Assembly: GCA_947493335.1 (NCBI GenBank) | Contig: CANLQO010000001.1 | Span: forward strand, 1,612,001 to 1,676,000 | Length of the DNA stretch: 64,000 nucleotides | DNA from: an uncultured Paracoccaceae bacterium | GTDB taxonomy: Bacteria > Pseudomonadota > Alphaproteobacteria > Rhodobacterales > Rhodobacteraceae | Reading direction: 5' to 3' | Shown here: piece by piece, positions 56,062 to 64,000 of the stretch | Layout of the letters: the number at the start of each line of letters is the position of its first letter | Position numbering within the stretch: the stretch's first letter is position 1 | Notes under the pieces: generated by a model | What the model saw: the letters and a program-made list of their open reading frames with translations, nothing else | Databases searched by the model: none | Told to the model about the DNA's origin: nothing | Made by a program: the position numbers and the translations under genes

Positions 56062-57207
56062 TCAGCGCAAGCGGCTGAGCATCTCAAGTGTGGCGCGCCC
56101 GTCCACCGGCAGACCTTGCCGCTGCTGGAAATCGCGGAGCGCTGCTTCGGTCTTGCCGCCGATCACGCCATCGACCGTGCCGATGTCATACCCCCTTGCG
56201 GCCAACCCGCGTTGCAAGGCAAGACGGTCGGCCCGAGTCATCCCGTTGGCATCGGGCGGAAAGCTGCCGCGCAATGGCCCTGCCCCGCCCAGCCGGTCGG
56301 CCAGATGGCCCACCGCAATCGCGTAGAAGTCAGAGTTGTTGTAGGTCTTGATGACATTGAAATTGCGCGTGACGGTAAATTGCACCCCGCCGCGCTGCGG
56401 TTGAATGGTCCGCCCCGATGGGCCGCCCGTGCCCGTCTCCGCGCCCCATTTCAAACCGCTCCGCCAACCGTTGCGGGACAGGTAGGCTGCTGTGGAGGCC
56501 AGCGCATCCGTTGGGTCAGCGCCCCAGACATCGCGCCGCCCGTCGCCGTCAAAATCGACGGCGAACGCTTCGTATGATGTCGGGATAAACTGGGTGTGGC
56601 CCATCGCCCCGGCCCAGCTTCCCAGCATCCTGTCCGGCGTCGTCTCGCCCCGCTCCAGAATGCGCAGCGCGGCGATCAATTGACTTTCGTAAAAGCTGGC
56701 GCGCCTGCCATCATAAGCCAACGTGGCCGTGGCCGAGATCACGGGAATATTGCCGCGTTTCTCGCCAAACTGGCTCTCTAACCCCCAGATCGCGGCGATG
56801 ATATGGGCTGAAACACCATAGCGCGCGGCAATCGCGTTGAGCGTCGTTCCATACCGCGCCATCGCCGCCCGTCCCTTGGCCAGACGTTCATCAGAGGTGG
56901 CAATGGACAGATATTCCTCCAACGTGCGCCGGGTCTGGATCTGCGTGCGGTCGCGGGTGATGACGCCGGGAACATAGCCCGCACCGGCAAGTGCTGCGTC
57001 CAGCGTTGCCGCTGATATGCCCGCGCGTCTGGCCCTTGGCCTGAACCCCGCCAGCCAGTTGCGAAACCCCGGGTTCTCGACCGGCAAAAGGTCTGACGGA
57101 ACAGCGGCTTGCTGGCTGCTTTGATTGGCGGGCGCGGGCACGCCGCAGGCGGCAATGCTTAGCGCACTCAGACCTGCGATCAGATGGCGACGATTGGGAT
57201 AATTCAT
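56062..57207 (-). CDS. Lytic murein transglycosylase (MltB-like) with peptidoglycan-binding domain
   Basis: A 381-residue cell-wall enzyme that cleaves the glycan strand to form 1,6-anhydro ends. It has a signal with a lipobox-like SIAACG, the SLT_2 catalytic domain with the catalytic Glu in AAIWGLESQFGEKRG near residue 145, and SWAGAMGHTQFIPTSYEAFA near 200. A C-terminal PG_binding_1 domain (ALQRGLAARGYDIGTVDGVIG) contacts peptidoglycan. Convergent with the nuclease gene. Periplasmic or outer membrane anchored. Confidence 0.92.
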   Translation of the reverse strand: MNYPNRRHLIAGLSALSIAACGVPAPANQSSQQAAVPSDLLPVENPGFRNWLAGFRPRARRAGISAATLDAALAGAGYVPGVITRDRTQIQTRRTLEEYLSIATSDERLAKGRAAMARYGTTLNAIAARYGVSAHIIAAIWGLESQFGEKRGNIPVISATATLAYDGRRASFYESQLIAALRILERGETTPDRMLGSWAGAMGHTQFIPTSYEAFAVDFDGDGRRDVWGADPTDALASTAAYLSRNGWRSGLKWGAETGTGGPSGRTIQPQRGGVQFTVTRNFNVIKTYNNSDFYAIAVGHLADRLGGAGPLRGSFPPDANGMTRADRLALQRGLAARGYDIGTVDGVIGGKTEAALRDFQQRQGLPVDGRATLEMLSRLR

Positions 57208-57296
57208 GCCGCAAGGCTACCGCGAACCCCACTGCTCAGCAACGCCCGGCCAACCGGATTTGACCCCTTGCGCGAATTTCCCCTGATGTCTGGAAA

Positions 57297-57372
57297 TGGT
57301 GCCCCCACACGGACTCGAACCGCGGACCTACTGATTACAAATCAGTTGCTCTACCAGCTGAGCTATAGGGGC
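57297..57372 (-). tRNA. tRNA-Thr (anticodon UGU)
   Basis: A 76-base tRNA on the minus strand, including encoded CCA. Acceptor arms GCCCCTA and TGGGGGC, D arm with AGCTCAGCTGGTAGAGC, anticodon arm ACTGA-TTTGTAA-TCAGT with anticodon TGT, and T loop TTCGAGT are all present. No variable-arm insertion. No flanking attachment-like repeats were seen. Confidence 0.97.
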
Positions 57373-57414
57373 ACACGCGGGGTCTTTAGCGTCGATTTTC
57401 GACCGTGACAAGCC

Positions 57415-59058
57415 TTACCGGTTCGCGCGTGCCAACAATGCGACAGCCGCAAGGCCCACAAGCGAAATCACCAGCGCTGCGGGGGCGGCCTCGGCGATGT
57501 TTTCCAGCGAGGCCTTGGCATGCACGCGGGTCGCCAGCGTGTCCTTGTGAAACAGCATCAGCGTCGCGGGCAGCTCTTTGACCGCATCCACAAAGACCAG
57601 CAACAATGCCGACCCGACCGACGCGCGGACCAGCGGCAAATGCACCGCGCGCAAGGTCCCGCCCGCGGTTCGCCCCAGCGATCGCGCGGCCATCGGCAGA
57701 CTGGGTGAGACCCGGCCAAGGGCCGCATCTGCCGTGCCTTGCGCAATCGCGAAGAACCGGACCACATAGGCCAGCACCAAAACGCCCGCGCTGCCCGTCA
57801 GCAGAAGACCGGGGTCATCGCCTGTGATCGCCAGGATGGCGTCGGCCAGCCGGTTATCGACCCAGACCAGCGGTACAAGCACGCCCAGCGCCAATACCGC
57901 ACCGGGCACCGCATAGCCCAGCGCTGTCACAGGCATCAGCAAGGCAGGCAAACGCTGCCCGGACAAGCGAACGCCATAGACCATAAAGACCCCGCCCAGC
58001 ACGGTGATGACGGCGGCGGCCCCGCAGACCAGCAAAGTCCAGAAGATGGCCGAGATCAGCCCAGGGGCGGCCCATTCCGCAGCGTCGAAAGCATGGCTCA
58101 GGATCACGGTCAGCGGCAGGACAAAGCCCAAAAGCACCGGAAGCACACAAAGCGTCGTCGCCACCCGCGCCCGCCAGCCCCAAAGCTGGGTCGGGTGAAC
58201 CGGGCGCTGATTGCGGGCCCCCGCGGCAAAACGGATCTTGCGGCGGCTGATCTTTTCCAGCGTCACCAGAATCACAATCAGTGACAGCACCACACAGGCG
58301 ATCTGCGCCGCGCCGCCCAGATTGCCGCCCTGTCGCCAGACTGAAAAGATACCAGTGGTCAGGGTCTGCACTGCAAAGAAATCGACCGTGCCGAAGTCAT
58401 TGACCGTTTCCATCAGCACAACCGCGACGCCCGCGACAATCGCCGGTCGCGCCAGCGGCAGGCCCACGCGCCAGAACCGCGCCAGCGGCCCGGCCCCAAG
58501 GGCGCGGGCCACTTCATAACCAGCACCCGATTGTTCGCGAAACGCCGCACGGGCCAGGATGTAGACATAGGGGAAAAGTGCCAGACTCATTACAAATGTC
58601 GCCGCCCCGCGGGTGCGGATTTGCGGGAACCAATAATCGCGCGCACTGGACCAGCCAAAAACCTCGCGCAGCATGGTCTGCACGGGGCCGGCGTATTCCA
58701 GAAAATCCACCAGCGCATATGCGCCGACATAAGACGGGATCGCCAGCGGCGTCAGCAATGCCCATTGCAGCCAACGCCGCCCCGGAAACCGGTACATCAC
58801 CACCAGCCACGCGGTCACCGTGCCGATCACCGCTGTGGCCAGTCCGACACCGGCCATCAGCACGCCGGTATTTTTCAGATAGCGCGGCAAGGTCGTGGCC
58901 CTCAGGTGCGGCCAGATATTTTCGGTTGGGGTCAGCGCGAACCAGATCACCGCAACAACCGGCAGCAGCACCAGTGCCGCAATCACGGCAGCGCCCAGCG
59001 ACCATGGGTTCGGCCTGCGCCACCGGCGCGGCAATTGTTGAGCGATTTGATCAGGCAT
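57415..59058 (-). CDS. Iron(III)-type ABC transporter permease (FbpB/SfuB-like, fused halves)
   Basis: A 547-residue permease with about 12 membrane segments in two homologous halves. Each half has a permease loop: EVARALGAGPLARFWRVGLP near residue 195 and AARSLGRTAGGTLRAVHLP near 460. Such proteins import iron chelates or thiamine with a periplasmic receptor and an ATPase. Neither partner gene is adjacent, so they must be encoded elsewhere. The ATG at 59058 is used, since the open frame upstream gives an unlikely Cys/His-rich extension. Confidence 0.88.
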   Translation of the reverse strand: MPDQIAQQLPRRWRRPNPWSLGAAVIAALVLLPVVAVIWFALTPTENIWPHLRATTLPRYLKNTGVLMAGVGLATAVIGTVTAWLVVMYRFPGRRWLQWALLTPLAIPSYVGAYALVDFLEYAGPVQTMLREVFGWSSARDYWFPQIRTRGAATFVMSLALFPYVYILARAAFREQSGAGYEVARALGAGPLARFWRVGLPLARPAIVAGVAVVLMETVNDFGTVDFFAVQTLTTGIFSVWRQGGNLGGAAQIACVVLSLIVILVTLEKISRRKIRFAAGARNQRPVHPTQLWGWRARVATTLCVLPVLLGFVLPLTVILSHAFDAAEWAAPGLISAIFWTLLVCGAAAVITVLGGVFMVYGVRLSGQRLPALLMPVTALGYAVPGAVLALGVLVPLVWVDNRLADAILAITGDDPGLLLTGSAGVLVLAYVVRFFAIAQGTADAALGRVSPSLPMAARSLGRTAGGTLRAVHLPLVRASVGSALLLVFVDAVKELPATLMLFHKDTLATRVHAKASLENIAEAAPAALVISLVGLAAVALLARANR

Positions 59059-59139
59059 GCGATGCCGCCCTAGCCGAAACCGTTTCCTCTGTCCAGATTT
59101 GCCGTTAAGGTGATGACAACAAGAACGAAAGTCGCAGGC

Positions 59140-60015
59140 ATGCAGATCGCTTATCACATTGGTGCAAATTGCACGGACGATGACCGTCTGCTCAAGTCGA
59201 TCCTCAAGAACGGCGATGTCCTGTCAGCCCATGGGGTCAAGGCCCCCGGCCCCGGCAAATACCGCAGCCTGATCCGTGAGACGATCCAGACGCTGGACGG
59301 CGCCGCACCTGACCCCGATGCCCGTCAGATCCTGCTGGATGCCATCGTGGATGATGAAAGCACGAACCGGCTGGTGATGAGCAATTCCAACTTCATCTGT
59401 ATTCCAAACCGCATTTTTGACCACGGCGTCTTTTATGAACAGACGGCGTTCAAGCTGCGCGGCCTGACATCGCTTTTTGGCGACGATGAGCTGGAGTTTT
59501 TTCTGGGCCTGCGTGACCCGGCCACGTTCTTGCCAGCGGCGTTTCGGGAATCAAAGGCGGACGTGTTCAGCGACTTTCTGCGCGGCACACCTTTGGGTGA
59601 TGTGCGCTGGTCCGATGTTGTCCTGCGGATCAGGGAAACCGTGCCAGCAGCAAAGCTGACGGTCTGGTGCAACGAAGATACGCCACTTCTTTGGGGCAAT
59701 CTGATCCGCCGTATCTGCGGCCTGCCCGATGACACACAAATCACCGGCGGCTTTGATCTGCTTGCCACGATCATGTCACCCGACGGGATGAAGCGGTTTG
59801 TGTCCTACATTCGCAAGCACCCGCCCAAGACCGACGCGCAAAAGCGTAAGATCGTCCTCGCCTTTCTGGAAAAATATGCGCTGGAGGACGAAATCGAGGA
59901 TGTGATCGACGTCCCGGAACTTGACGCGCCCACGGTCGAGGCGCTTTCAGCGGCTTATGATGCAGACGTTGACCGCATTGCAGCGATGCCCGATGTGACC
60001 TTTCTGGAACCTTAG
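59140..60015 (+). CDS. Hypothetical protein, sulfotransferase-like N-terminus
   Basis: A 291-residue cytosolic protein that I do not firmly recognise. The beginning MQIAYHIGANCTDDDRLL followed by NGDVLSAHGVKAPGPGKY resembles the start of bacterial sulfotransferase-like proteins (an IG-x-x P-loop region and a Y-containing loop), but the usual P-loop GTT residues are replaced by CTDDD. LFGDDELEFFLGLRDPATF and VWCNEDTPLLWGNLIRRI follow. The ATG at 59113 is another start, but the recognisable part begins at 59140. It is divergent from the permease gene. Confidence 0.6.
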   Translation: MQIAYHIGANCTDDDRLLKSILKNGDVLSAHGVKAPGPGKYRSLIRETIQTLDGAAPDPDARQILLDAIVDDESTNRLVMSNSNFICIPNRIFDHGVFYEQTAFKLRGLTSLFGDDELEFFLGLRDPATFLPAAFRESKADVFSDFLRGTPLGDVRWSDVVLRIRETVPAAKLTVWCNEDTPLLWGNLIRRICGLPDDTQITGGFDLLATIMSPDGMKRFVSYIRKHPPKTDAQKRKIVLAFLEKYALEDEIEDVIDVPELDAPTVEALSAAYDADVDRIAAMPDVTFLEP

Positions 60016-60037
60016 CTGCCCCACCCCAAGCCCGCGG

Positions 60038-60307
60038 TCACATGCCAAGGGCGGCCTTATACATATCCAGAACAGCCTCTTCCTCGGCCAGATCGTTGGC
60101 GTCGCGCTTGCGGATTGCGATGACCTTGCGCATCACCTTGGTGTCATAGCCCCGGCCCTTGGCCTCTGCCATCACCTCTTTCTGGGCGTCGGCGATGTCT
60201 TTCTTTTCGGCCTCAAGACGCTCGAACCGTTCGATGAACTGGCGCAGCTCCTGACCTGCGACTGAGGTGACGGTATCGCTGCCTGCATTGGTGCTGGTGT
60301 CGGTCAT
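60038..60307 (-). CDS. gapR: GapR/DUF2312-family nucleoid protein
   Basis: An 89-residue coiled-coil protein. [20 protein letters not shown] followed by [20 protein letters not shown] is the DUF2312 signature; in Caulobacter the homologue GapR binds overtwisted, AT-rich DNA ahead of replication and transcription. Conservation is strong across alphaproteobacteria. The ATG at 60307 has GGAG eight bases upstream and is used instead of a GTG three codons before. The identity is secure at family level. Confidence 0.85.
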   Translation of the reverse strand: MTDTSTNAGSDTVTSVAGQELRQFIERFERLEAEKKDIADAQKEVMAEAKGRGYDTKVMRKVIAIRKRDANDLAEEEAVLDMYKAALGM

Positions 60308-60417
60308 GGGGCTCACTCCTGTCTCTGGCCGGGCCTTTCCCTAACTTGGCAGGCAGGGTCTTGCAAGACGCCCAAGGCCGGGTTAGCGACAGCCCCGTAA
60401 AACAAAGGAATTGACCG

Positions 60418-60633
60418 ATGGAATGGCTGGTCTGGATCGGTGCGGGTGTTTCGGTTCTGGGGCTCTTGGGGATTGGGCTGAGCGTGGTGCAGGTTGTCCG
60501 TGCCCGGCGTGCAGGGCTCGATGACGATGCCCTGCGGGCACGTCTGAACAAGGTGCTGCCCCTGAACCTGGGCGCACTTTTCCTGTCGGTGATCGGGCTG
60601 ATGATGGTCGTACTGGGCGTGATGCTGGCCTAG
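60418..60633 (+). CDS. Small two-helix membrane protein
   Basis: A 71-residue protein with two hydrophobic helices (WIGAGVSVLGLLGIGLSVVQ and NLGALFLSVIGLMMVVLGVM) and a basic linker (RARRAGLDDDALRARLNKV). It lies between gapR and bigR, divergent from the former and convergent with the latter; its stop overlaps the bigR stop. Function unknown. Confidence 0.7.
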   Translation: MEWLVWIGAGVSVLGLLGIGLSVVQVVRARRAGLDDDALRARLNKVLPLNLGALFLSVIGLMMVVLGVMLA

Positions 60634-60956
60634 TCGTTGGCGCAGAACACCTCGTAAAGACGTTCCAGCACCGGGCGCACGCGCGGATCGCTCAGGCGAT
60701 ACCGGACGCTGCGCCCCTCCTTGTCGCAACTGACAAGCCCCTCTGCCCGCAGACGCAGCAACTGGCCCGACACATAGGACTGGCTTGCCCCCAGCATCGT
60801 CACAAGTTCACCCACCGTCCGATCCTGCATCACAAGCGCGCACAAAAGCCGCAGCCGAGACGGGTTCGCCAGGGCCTTGAGCATTTCCGCCGCTTCGTCC
60901 GCGGCCACGTCCATCGGGTCTGCTTCGGTCATCTGATCTAGTGTCATGGCGTTCAT
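60630..60956 (-). CDS. bigR: ArsR-type persulfide-sensing repressor BigR/SqrR
   Basis: A 108-residue winged-helix repressor that senses reactive sulfur. NPSRLRLLCALVM has the first Cys (39) and YEVFCAND the second (105), a spacing of 66, the same as in BigR (Cys42/Cys108) and SqrR (Cys41/Cys107), which form a sulfide or disulfide bridge on induction. The recognition helix lies in TMLGASQSYVSGQLLRLR. The exact start is uncertain (60977, 60956 or 60947). The divergent operon at 61034 encodes sulfide-handling enzymes, the expected targets. Confidence 0.85.
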   Translation of the reverse strand: MNAMTLDQMTEADPMDVAADEAAEMLKALANPSRLRLLCALVMQDRTVGELVTMLGASQSYVSGQLLRLRAEGLVSCDKEGRSVRYRLSDPRVRPVLERLYEVFCAND

Positions 60957-60973
60957 ATAGCACCGGGTGTAAA

Positions 60974-60993
60974 ACATTTCAATATTGCAATGT
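60974..60993. promoter_or_regulatory. 20-bp palindrome, candidate BigR operator
   Basis: ACATTTCAAT|ATTGCAATGT is symmetric at nine of ten positions and lies between bigR and the divergent sulfur operon, 40 bases before the operon's start. Short AT-rich palindromes are what ArsR dimers bind; BigR as the partner is inferred from position. Confidence 0.75.
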
Positions 60994-61033
60994 ATTTCGA
61001 TTTTCCTATATGTTGTCCGAAAGGAGACTTCTC

Positions 61034-61897
61034 ATGACACCTGACGTCACCGCATTCTTTGACACAGCCACCAATACCGTATCCTACGTTGTGCAGGAAC
61101 CGAACGGAACACAATGCGCCATTATCGACAGCGTGTTGGACTATGATCAGGCGGCAGGCCGGACCGATACCGCCTCCGCCGACCAGATCATCGCGTTTGT
61201 GCGGGAAAAAGGCCTGTCAGTGGCATGGATTCTCGAAAGCCATGTGCATGCCGACCACCTTTCTGCAGCCCCCTACCTGCAGGTGGCCCTCGGCGGCAAG
61301 ATCGGCATCGGTGACCAGATTACCGTTATACAGGAAACCTTTGGCAAAATTTTCAATGAGGGCACGCAGTTTCAACGCGATGGGTCGCAGTTTGACGGTC
61401 TCTTCAAGGACGGCGACAGCCTGCATATCGGACAAATGCGCGCTGATGTGATGCACACCCCCGGTCACACACCCGCCTGCCTGACCTATGTGATCGGTGA
61501 TGCGGCATTTGTGGGCGACACGCTTTTCATGCCCGACTTCGGCACGGCGCGATGCGACTTTCCGGGCGGCTCTGCCGATGACCTCTACAACTCCATCCAG
61601 CGCATCCTGTCGCTGCCTGATGAGACACGGATTTTCGTGGGCCACGACTACAAGGCACCGGGCCGGGATGAGTTCGCGTGGGAAACCACCGTGGGCGAGC
61701 AAAAGGCCCTGAACGTGCACGTGGGTGCCGGAAAACCGCTCGAGGATTTCGTGGCCATGCGGACAGAGCGGGATGCAAAGTTGGGCATGCCCCGGCTTAT
61801 CCTGCCCAGCCTGCAAACCAACATGCGAGCGGGCAATCTGCCCGAGCCCGATGACAATGGCACCCGCTACTTCAAAGTGCCAATCAATACGCTTTAA
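61034..61897 (+). CDS. Metallo-beta-lactamase-fold persulfide dioxygenase-like enzyme (ETHE1/Blh MBL domain)
   Basis: A 287-residue enzyme. LESHVHADHLS (H-x-H-x-D-H metal site) near residue 70, HTPGHTPACLTYVIG near 140, GDTLFMPDFGTARCDFPGGS near 160 and IFVGHDYKAPGRDEF near 205 match bacterial ETHE1-like proteins, which oxidise glutathione persulfide to sulfite. In many bacteria this domain is fused to a DSP/rhodanese domain as Blh; here it is separate, with that domain encoded at 62774. The start follows AAGGAG at ideal spacing. Confidence 0.9.
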   Translation: MTPDVTAFFDTATNTVSYVVQEPNGTQCAIIDSVLDYDQAAGRTDTASADQIIAFVREKGLSVAWILESHVHADHLSAAPYLQVALGGKIGIGDQITVIQETFGKIFNEGTQFQRDGSQFDGLFKDGDSLHIGQMRADVMHTPGHTPACLTYVIGDAAFVGDTLFMPDFGTARCDFPGGSADDLYNSIQRILSLPDETRIFVGHDYKAPGRDEFAWETTVGEQKALNVHVGAGKPLEDFVAMRTERDAKLGMPRLILPSLQTNMRAGNLPEPDDNGTRYFKVPINTL

Positions 61898-61908
61898 GGA
61901 CATCGACC

Positions 61909-62334
61909 ATGCAAACTGACTGGATTTGGGGCCTCTTCGGGGGCGGCCTGATCGGCACCGCTGCGGCCATCTTCCTGCTTGTGAACGGGCGGATCATGGG
62001 GGCATCGGGCATCATTGGTGGCCTCGTTGACGGCTCTGGCCGTTCCTCGGCGGCCGAACGCATCGCGCTGCTGGCCGGACTTGTGCTGGTCCCTGCTGTG
62101 CTTGCGCTGATCATGGGCGGGGCAGAGACCCATCTGACGCCCAACCTTGCTGTTGTTGTTGCAGGCGGGTTGCTGGTGGGTGTCGGCACGCGGATCGCGA
62201 ATGGCTGCACATCGGGCCACGGTGTCTGCGGGATCAGCCGCCTGTCGCTGCGCGGCATCGTGGCGACCGTCTTCTATATCGGTGCCGGTGGTCTGACGGT
62301 GGTCATTTTCAAGCACCTGTTGGGGGTGATCTGA
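61909..62334 (+). CDS. YeeE/YedE-family membrane protein, first half
   Basis: A 141-residue protein with about four membrane helices. GTRIANGCTSGHGVCGIS near residue 95 contains the conserved Cys pair of the YeeE/YedE thiosulfate/sulfur transport family. It lies 11 bases after the MBL gene, and its stop overlaps the ATG of the second half. A role in moving a sulfur compound across the membrane is known for the family, here inferred. Confidence 0.88.
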   Translation: MQTDWIWGLFGGGLIGTAAAIFLLVNGRIMGASGIIGGLVDGSGRSSAAERIALLAGLVLVPAVLALIMGGAETHLTPNLAVVVAGGLLVGVGTRIANGCTSGHGVCGISRLSLRGIVATVFYIGAGGLTVVIFKHLLGVI

Positions 62335-62765
62335 TGCGCAACATTTATGCCTTCCTCGTCGGCGGTCTCTTTGGCGCGGGCCTTTTGTTGTCGGGCATGA
62401 CCGACACCCGCAAGGTGCAGGGCTGGCTTGATCTCTTTGGCGACTGGGACCCGACGCTGGCCTTTGTGATGGGTGGCGCGATCATTCCGATGGCCATTGC
62501 TTGGCGCTTTGTGCCGGGTCGCGCGCCTGTGCTGGGTGGGGCCTTCCCGCAGCCGCCCGCGCCCGAGGTGGGGCGCAAACTTGTGCTGGGCTCGGTCCTC
62601 TTTGGGGCCGGTTGGGGCCTGTCGGGCCTCTGCCCCGGCCCTGCCGTCGCCTCAATCAGCTTTGGTGGCCTGGGCGGGCTGGTGTTCCTGATCGCAATGC
62701 TGGCTGGCATGTTGCTGGCCCCGCCGCTGCGTAACCGGCTGGACGCCGTGCCAGCGCCAAGCTAG
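62334..62765 (+). CDS. YeeE/YedE-family membrane protein, second half (DUF6691-like)
   Basis: A 143-residue partner of the previous gene, with four helices. FGAGLLLSGMTDTRKVQGWLD near residue 12 and WGLSGLCPGPAVASISFGG near 95 are the C-terminal YeeE half, with one conserved Cys. Two such halves form one transport unit. ATG shares bases with the upstream stop. Confidence 0.88.
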   Translation: MRNIYAFLVGGLFGAGLLLSGMTDTRKVQGWLDLFGDWDPTLAFVMGGAIIPMAIAWRFVPGRAPVLGGAFPQPPAPEVGRKLVLGSVLFGAGWGLSGLCPGPAVASISFGGLGGLVFLIAMLAGMLLAPPLRNRLDAVPAPS

Positions 62766-62773
62766 GAAACAGC

Positions 62774-63193
62774 ATGGATATTCGCCCGATCACCCCGACC
62801 TACGCCGTCTCGCCCCAGATTGACCCCGCCGACATCCCTGCGATCAAGGCTGCGGGCTATGTTGCCATCATCAACAACCGGCCTGACGCCGAAATTCCGC
62901 CCAGCCACCAAAGCGCCGCGCTGCGTGCCCTGGCCGAGGCTGAAGGGCTGGTCTTTGTAGACAATCCCGTCACGCATCAGGGCCTGAACATGGAAATGGT
63001 GACGGATCAGCGCGACGTGATGGACGATGCCACCGGCCCCGTCCTTGCCTATTGCGCTTCTGGCACGCGCAGCACGATTGTCTGGGCGCTGGGTCAGGCA
63101 GAGCGGATGGAGCCGGATGCGATCATCACGGCGGCGGCGGCACAGGGCTATGACATTGGCGGTATGCGCCGCCAGCTAGACGCCCTGCGCTGA
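62774..63193 (+). CDS. DSP/rhodanese-like sulfurtransferase (Blh N-terminal domain type)
   Basis: A 139-residue protein of the TIGR01244/DUF442 group. INNRPDAEIPPSHQ near residue 35, NPVTHQGLN near 68 and LAYCASGTRSTIVWAL near 95, with the active Cys in a CxxxxR loop, match the DSP-like domain of Blh. It may accept sulfur from persulfide or act as a transferase for the MBL enzyme. It is the last gene of the bigR-linked operon. Confidence 0.88.
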   Translation: MDIRPITPTYAVSPQIDPADIPAIKAAGYVAIINNRPDAEIPPSHQSAALRALAEAEGLVFVDNPVTHQGLNMEMVTDQRDVMDDATGPVLAYCASGTRSTIVWALGQAERMEPDAIITAAAAQGYDIGGMRRQLDALR

Positions 63194-63224
63194 ACGGTAG
63201 GTTCACCAGCAATTGAAACCTTTG

Positions 63225-64000
63225 CTAGGGCTGTGACGTCGCCAATTGTGGTTGCTGTGCTGGCGCGGGTGGCACACTTCTTTGCGGCGGCAAGTCGCGC
63301 AGATCCAGTTTTTCGCCATCCTCAACCCTGACCGCGATCTGACCGGCGACCTGTCCCAACCGGGCCTTGGCCACCAATCGTCCGTCAAGCGCTTCGAGCC
63401 TGACCGTCCCCACGGTGCAACCATGCAGTGGCAAAAGCTGCCCGACTTCCAGCTTTGTGGCGACGGCCAAAGGCAGATCAAAACGATGCAGTACCGCGTC
63501 CAGACAGGCCGGGGCAGCCAAAACGGTTTGCGGAAAATCCTTTGCCCAATTGCCGCGCATGGGCGCAGGTGCCGGGCGCGGCGCCTCTGCCGCTGCTTGT
63601 GGTGGCAAGGCAATCATCATCTCTGCCGCGCGGTCACCGCCCGACAGCGTTACCGCCACACGGATCACCCGATAGAGCTGATCCCGCAGCACAAATCCCG
63701 TCGATCTGGGACCCGCCAGGCGCGCCAACAGGGCCACATCTTCTGTCCAGCCATCCAGCGCCGTGCGTGCGGTGGTCTGGGCCAGTTCCTCCAGCAATCC
63801 AGTCAGGAATGGCGACACCAACGCCGCATCGGCCCGGGTGATCGGTCGCGCCTCTCCGGGGGTTCCGGCAACGCGGCCGGTTGTCTGCACCTCGACCGCG
63901 GCGCTGCACAAGGTCGCGTCACACACCATGACCCCGCGTGTATCGGACCCCTGCCCCAACCCCATGATCAACAGATCATCGTTCAGCGCCGCCAAAAGCG
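63225..64000 (-). CDS. FliM/FliN-family flagellar motor switch protein (N-terminus outside window)
   Basis: The frame runs to the right edge without a start of its own, so the N-terminal part is missing. About 257 residues are visible. The C-terminal SpoA-like domain (LPLAVATKLEVGQLLPLHGC, VRLEALDGRLVAKARLGQV) matches the torque-generating C-ring surface. The preceding part (SPFLTGLLEELAQTTAR) fits the FliM middle domain only loosely. It indicates flagellar genes just beyond the window. The last residues are a Pro/Gln-rich tail. Confidence 0.75.
   Translation of the reverse strand, partial: LLAALNDDLLIMGLGQGSDTRGVMVCDATLCSAAVEVQTTGRVAGTPGEARPITRADAALVSPFLTGLLEELAQTTARTALDGWTEDVALLARLAGPRSTGFVLRDQLYRVIRVAVTLSGGDRAAEMMIALPPQAAAEAPRPAPAPMRGNWAKDFPQTVLAAPACLDAVLHRFDLPLAVATKLEVGQLLPLHGCTVGTVRLEALDGRLVAKARLGQVAGQIAVRVEDGEKLDLRDLPPQRSVPPAPAQQPQLATSQP

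Noticed and set aside
57297-57372. tRNA-Thr as an integration site
   Set aside because: No integrase, no duplicated tRNA 3' end and only ordinary genes on either side.

Overview
The window reads as chromosomal DNA of an alphaproteobacterium, most likely a marine Roseobacter-group member of the Rhodobacteraceae. The grounds are high GC, several TRAP and ABC transporters, a BigR-type sulfide-responsive locus, a GapR homologue, an alphaproteobacterial imuA-imuB-dnaE2 cassette preceded by a GAAC-N7-GAAC LexA box, and secG next to pyrG. Genus assignment is inference. I see no prophage, insertion sequence or CRISPR array. Both ends cut a gene: an aldo/keto reductase on the left and a FliM/FliN-type flagellar gene on the right.

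Region by region. 1-4.7 kb: aldo/keto reductase, flavin reductase-like protein and a TRAP transporter (Q, M, P). 4.8-16.2 kb: mostly housekeeping, with an EamA transporter, thiamine pyrophosphokinase, a long acidic protein, purA and a small DUF2842-like gene, secG, pyrG, a MipA-like porin, rlmJ, a secreted protein and TerB. 16.2-30.3 kb: a polyamine or amine uptake and catabolism cluster made of a PhnD-like protein, an ABC ATPase, an embedded rRNA methyltransferase, a binding protein, two permeases, two glutamine synthetase-like ligases around a glutamine amidotransferase, two diverged paralogous secreted proteins, a PuuB-like oxidase, a PAP2 protein and a class III aminotransferase. 30.3-35.0 kb: DUF2235 hydrolase, small membrane proteins, an EEP-family hydrolase, a Sel1 protein and a MauG-like dihaem protein whose 5' end overlaps the Sel1 gene head to head. 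35.1-42.4 kb: glycerate 2-kinase and a xylose system (xylB, xylG, xylH, xylF, divergent xylR). 42.4-45.3 kb: a CRTAC1-like protein and a second MauG-like protein. 45.4-51.7 kb: SOS mutagenesis cassette. 51.8-64 kb: an RTX/LTD-domain secreted nuclease, lytic transglycosylase, tRNA-Thr(UGU), an Fbp-type permease, a sulfotransferase-like unknown, gapR and a complete bigR sulfur locus.

How the genes work together. The 16-30 kb cluster fits the gamma-glutamylation route: import an amine, ligate it to glutamate, oxidise, transaminate, then release with an amidotransferase. The xyl genes form a transporter-kinase unit facing an ROK repressor, with two inverted repeats between them that are good operator candidates; xylose isomerase is not in the window. 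The bigR unit pairs a two-cysteine ArsR repressor with a persulfide-dioxygenase-like enzyme, two YeeE/YedE half-transporters and a DSP/rhodanese-like protein, and a near-perfect 20-bp palindrome lies in the shared promoter. A family of intergenic elements with one fixed and one covarying stem-loop occurs at about 1.3, 35.0 and 48 kb (two copies), with a core-only copy at 13.4 kb. I did not find a clearly unprecedented system; the most distinctive items are this element family, the head-to-head overlap without a standard start codon at 33.75 kb, the 11-bp triplication in the CRTAC1 signal sequence, and the mini-ORF bridging two permease genes at 20.62 kb.
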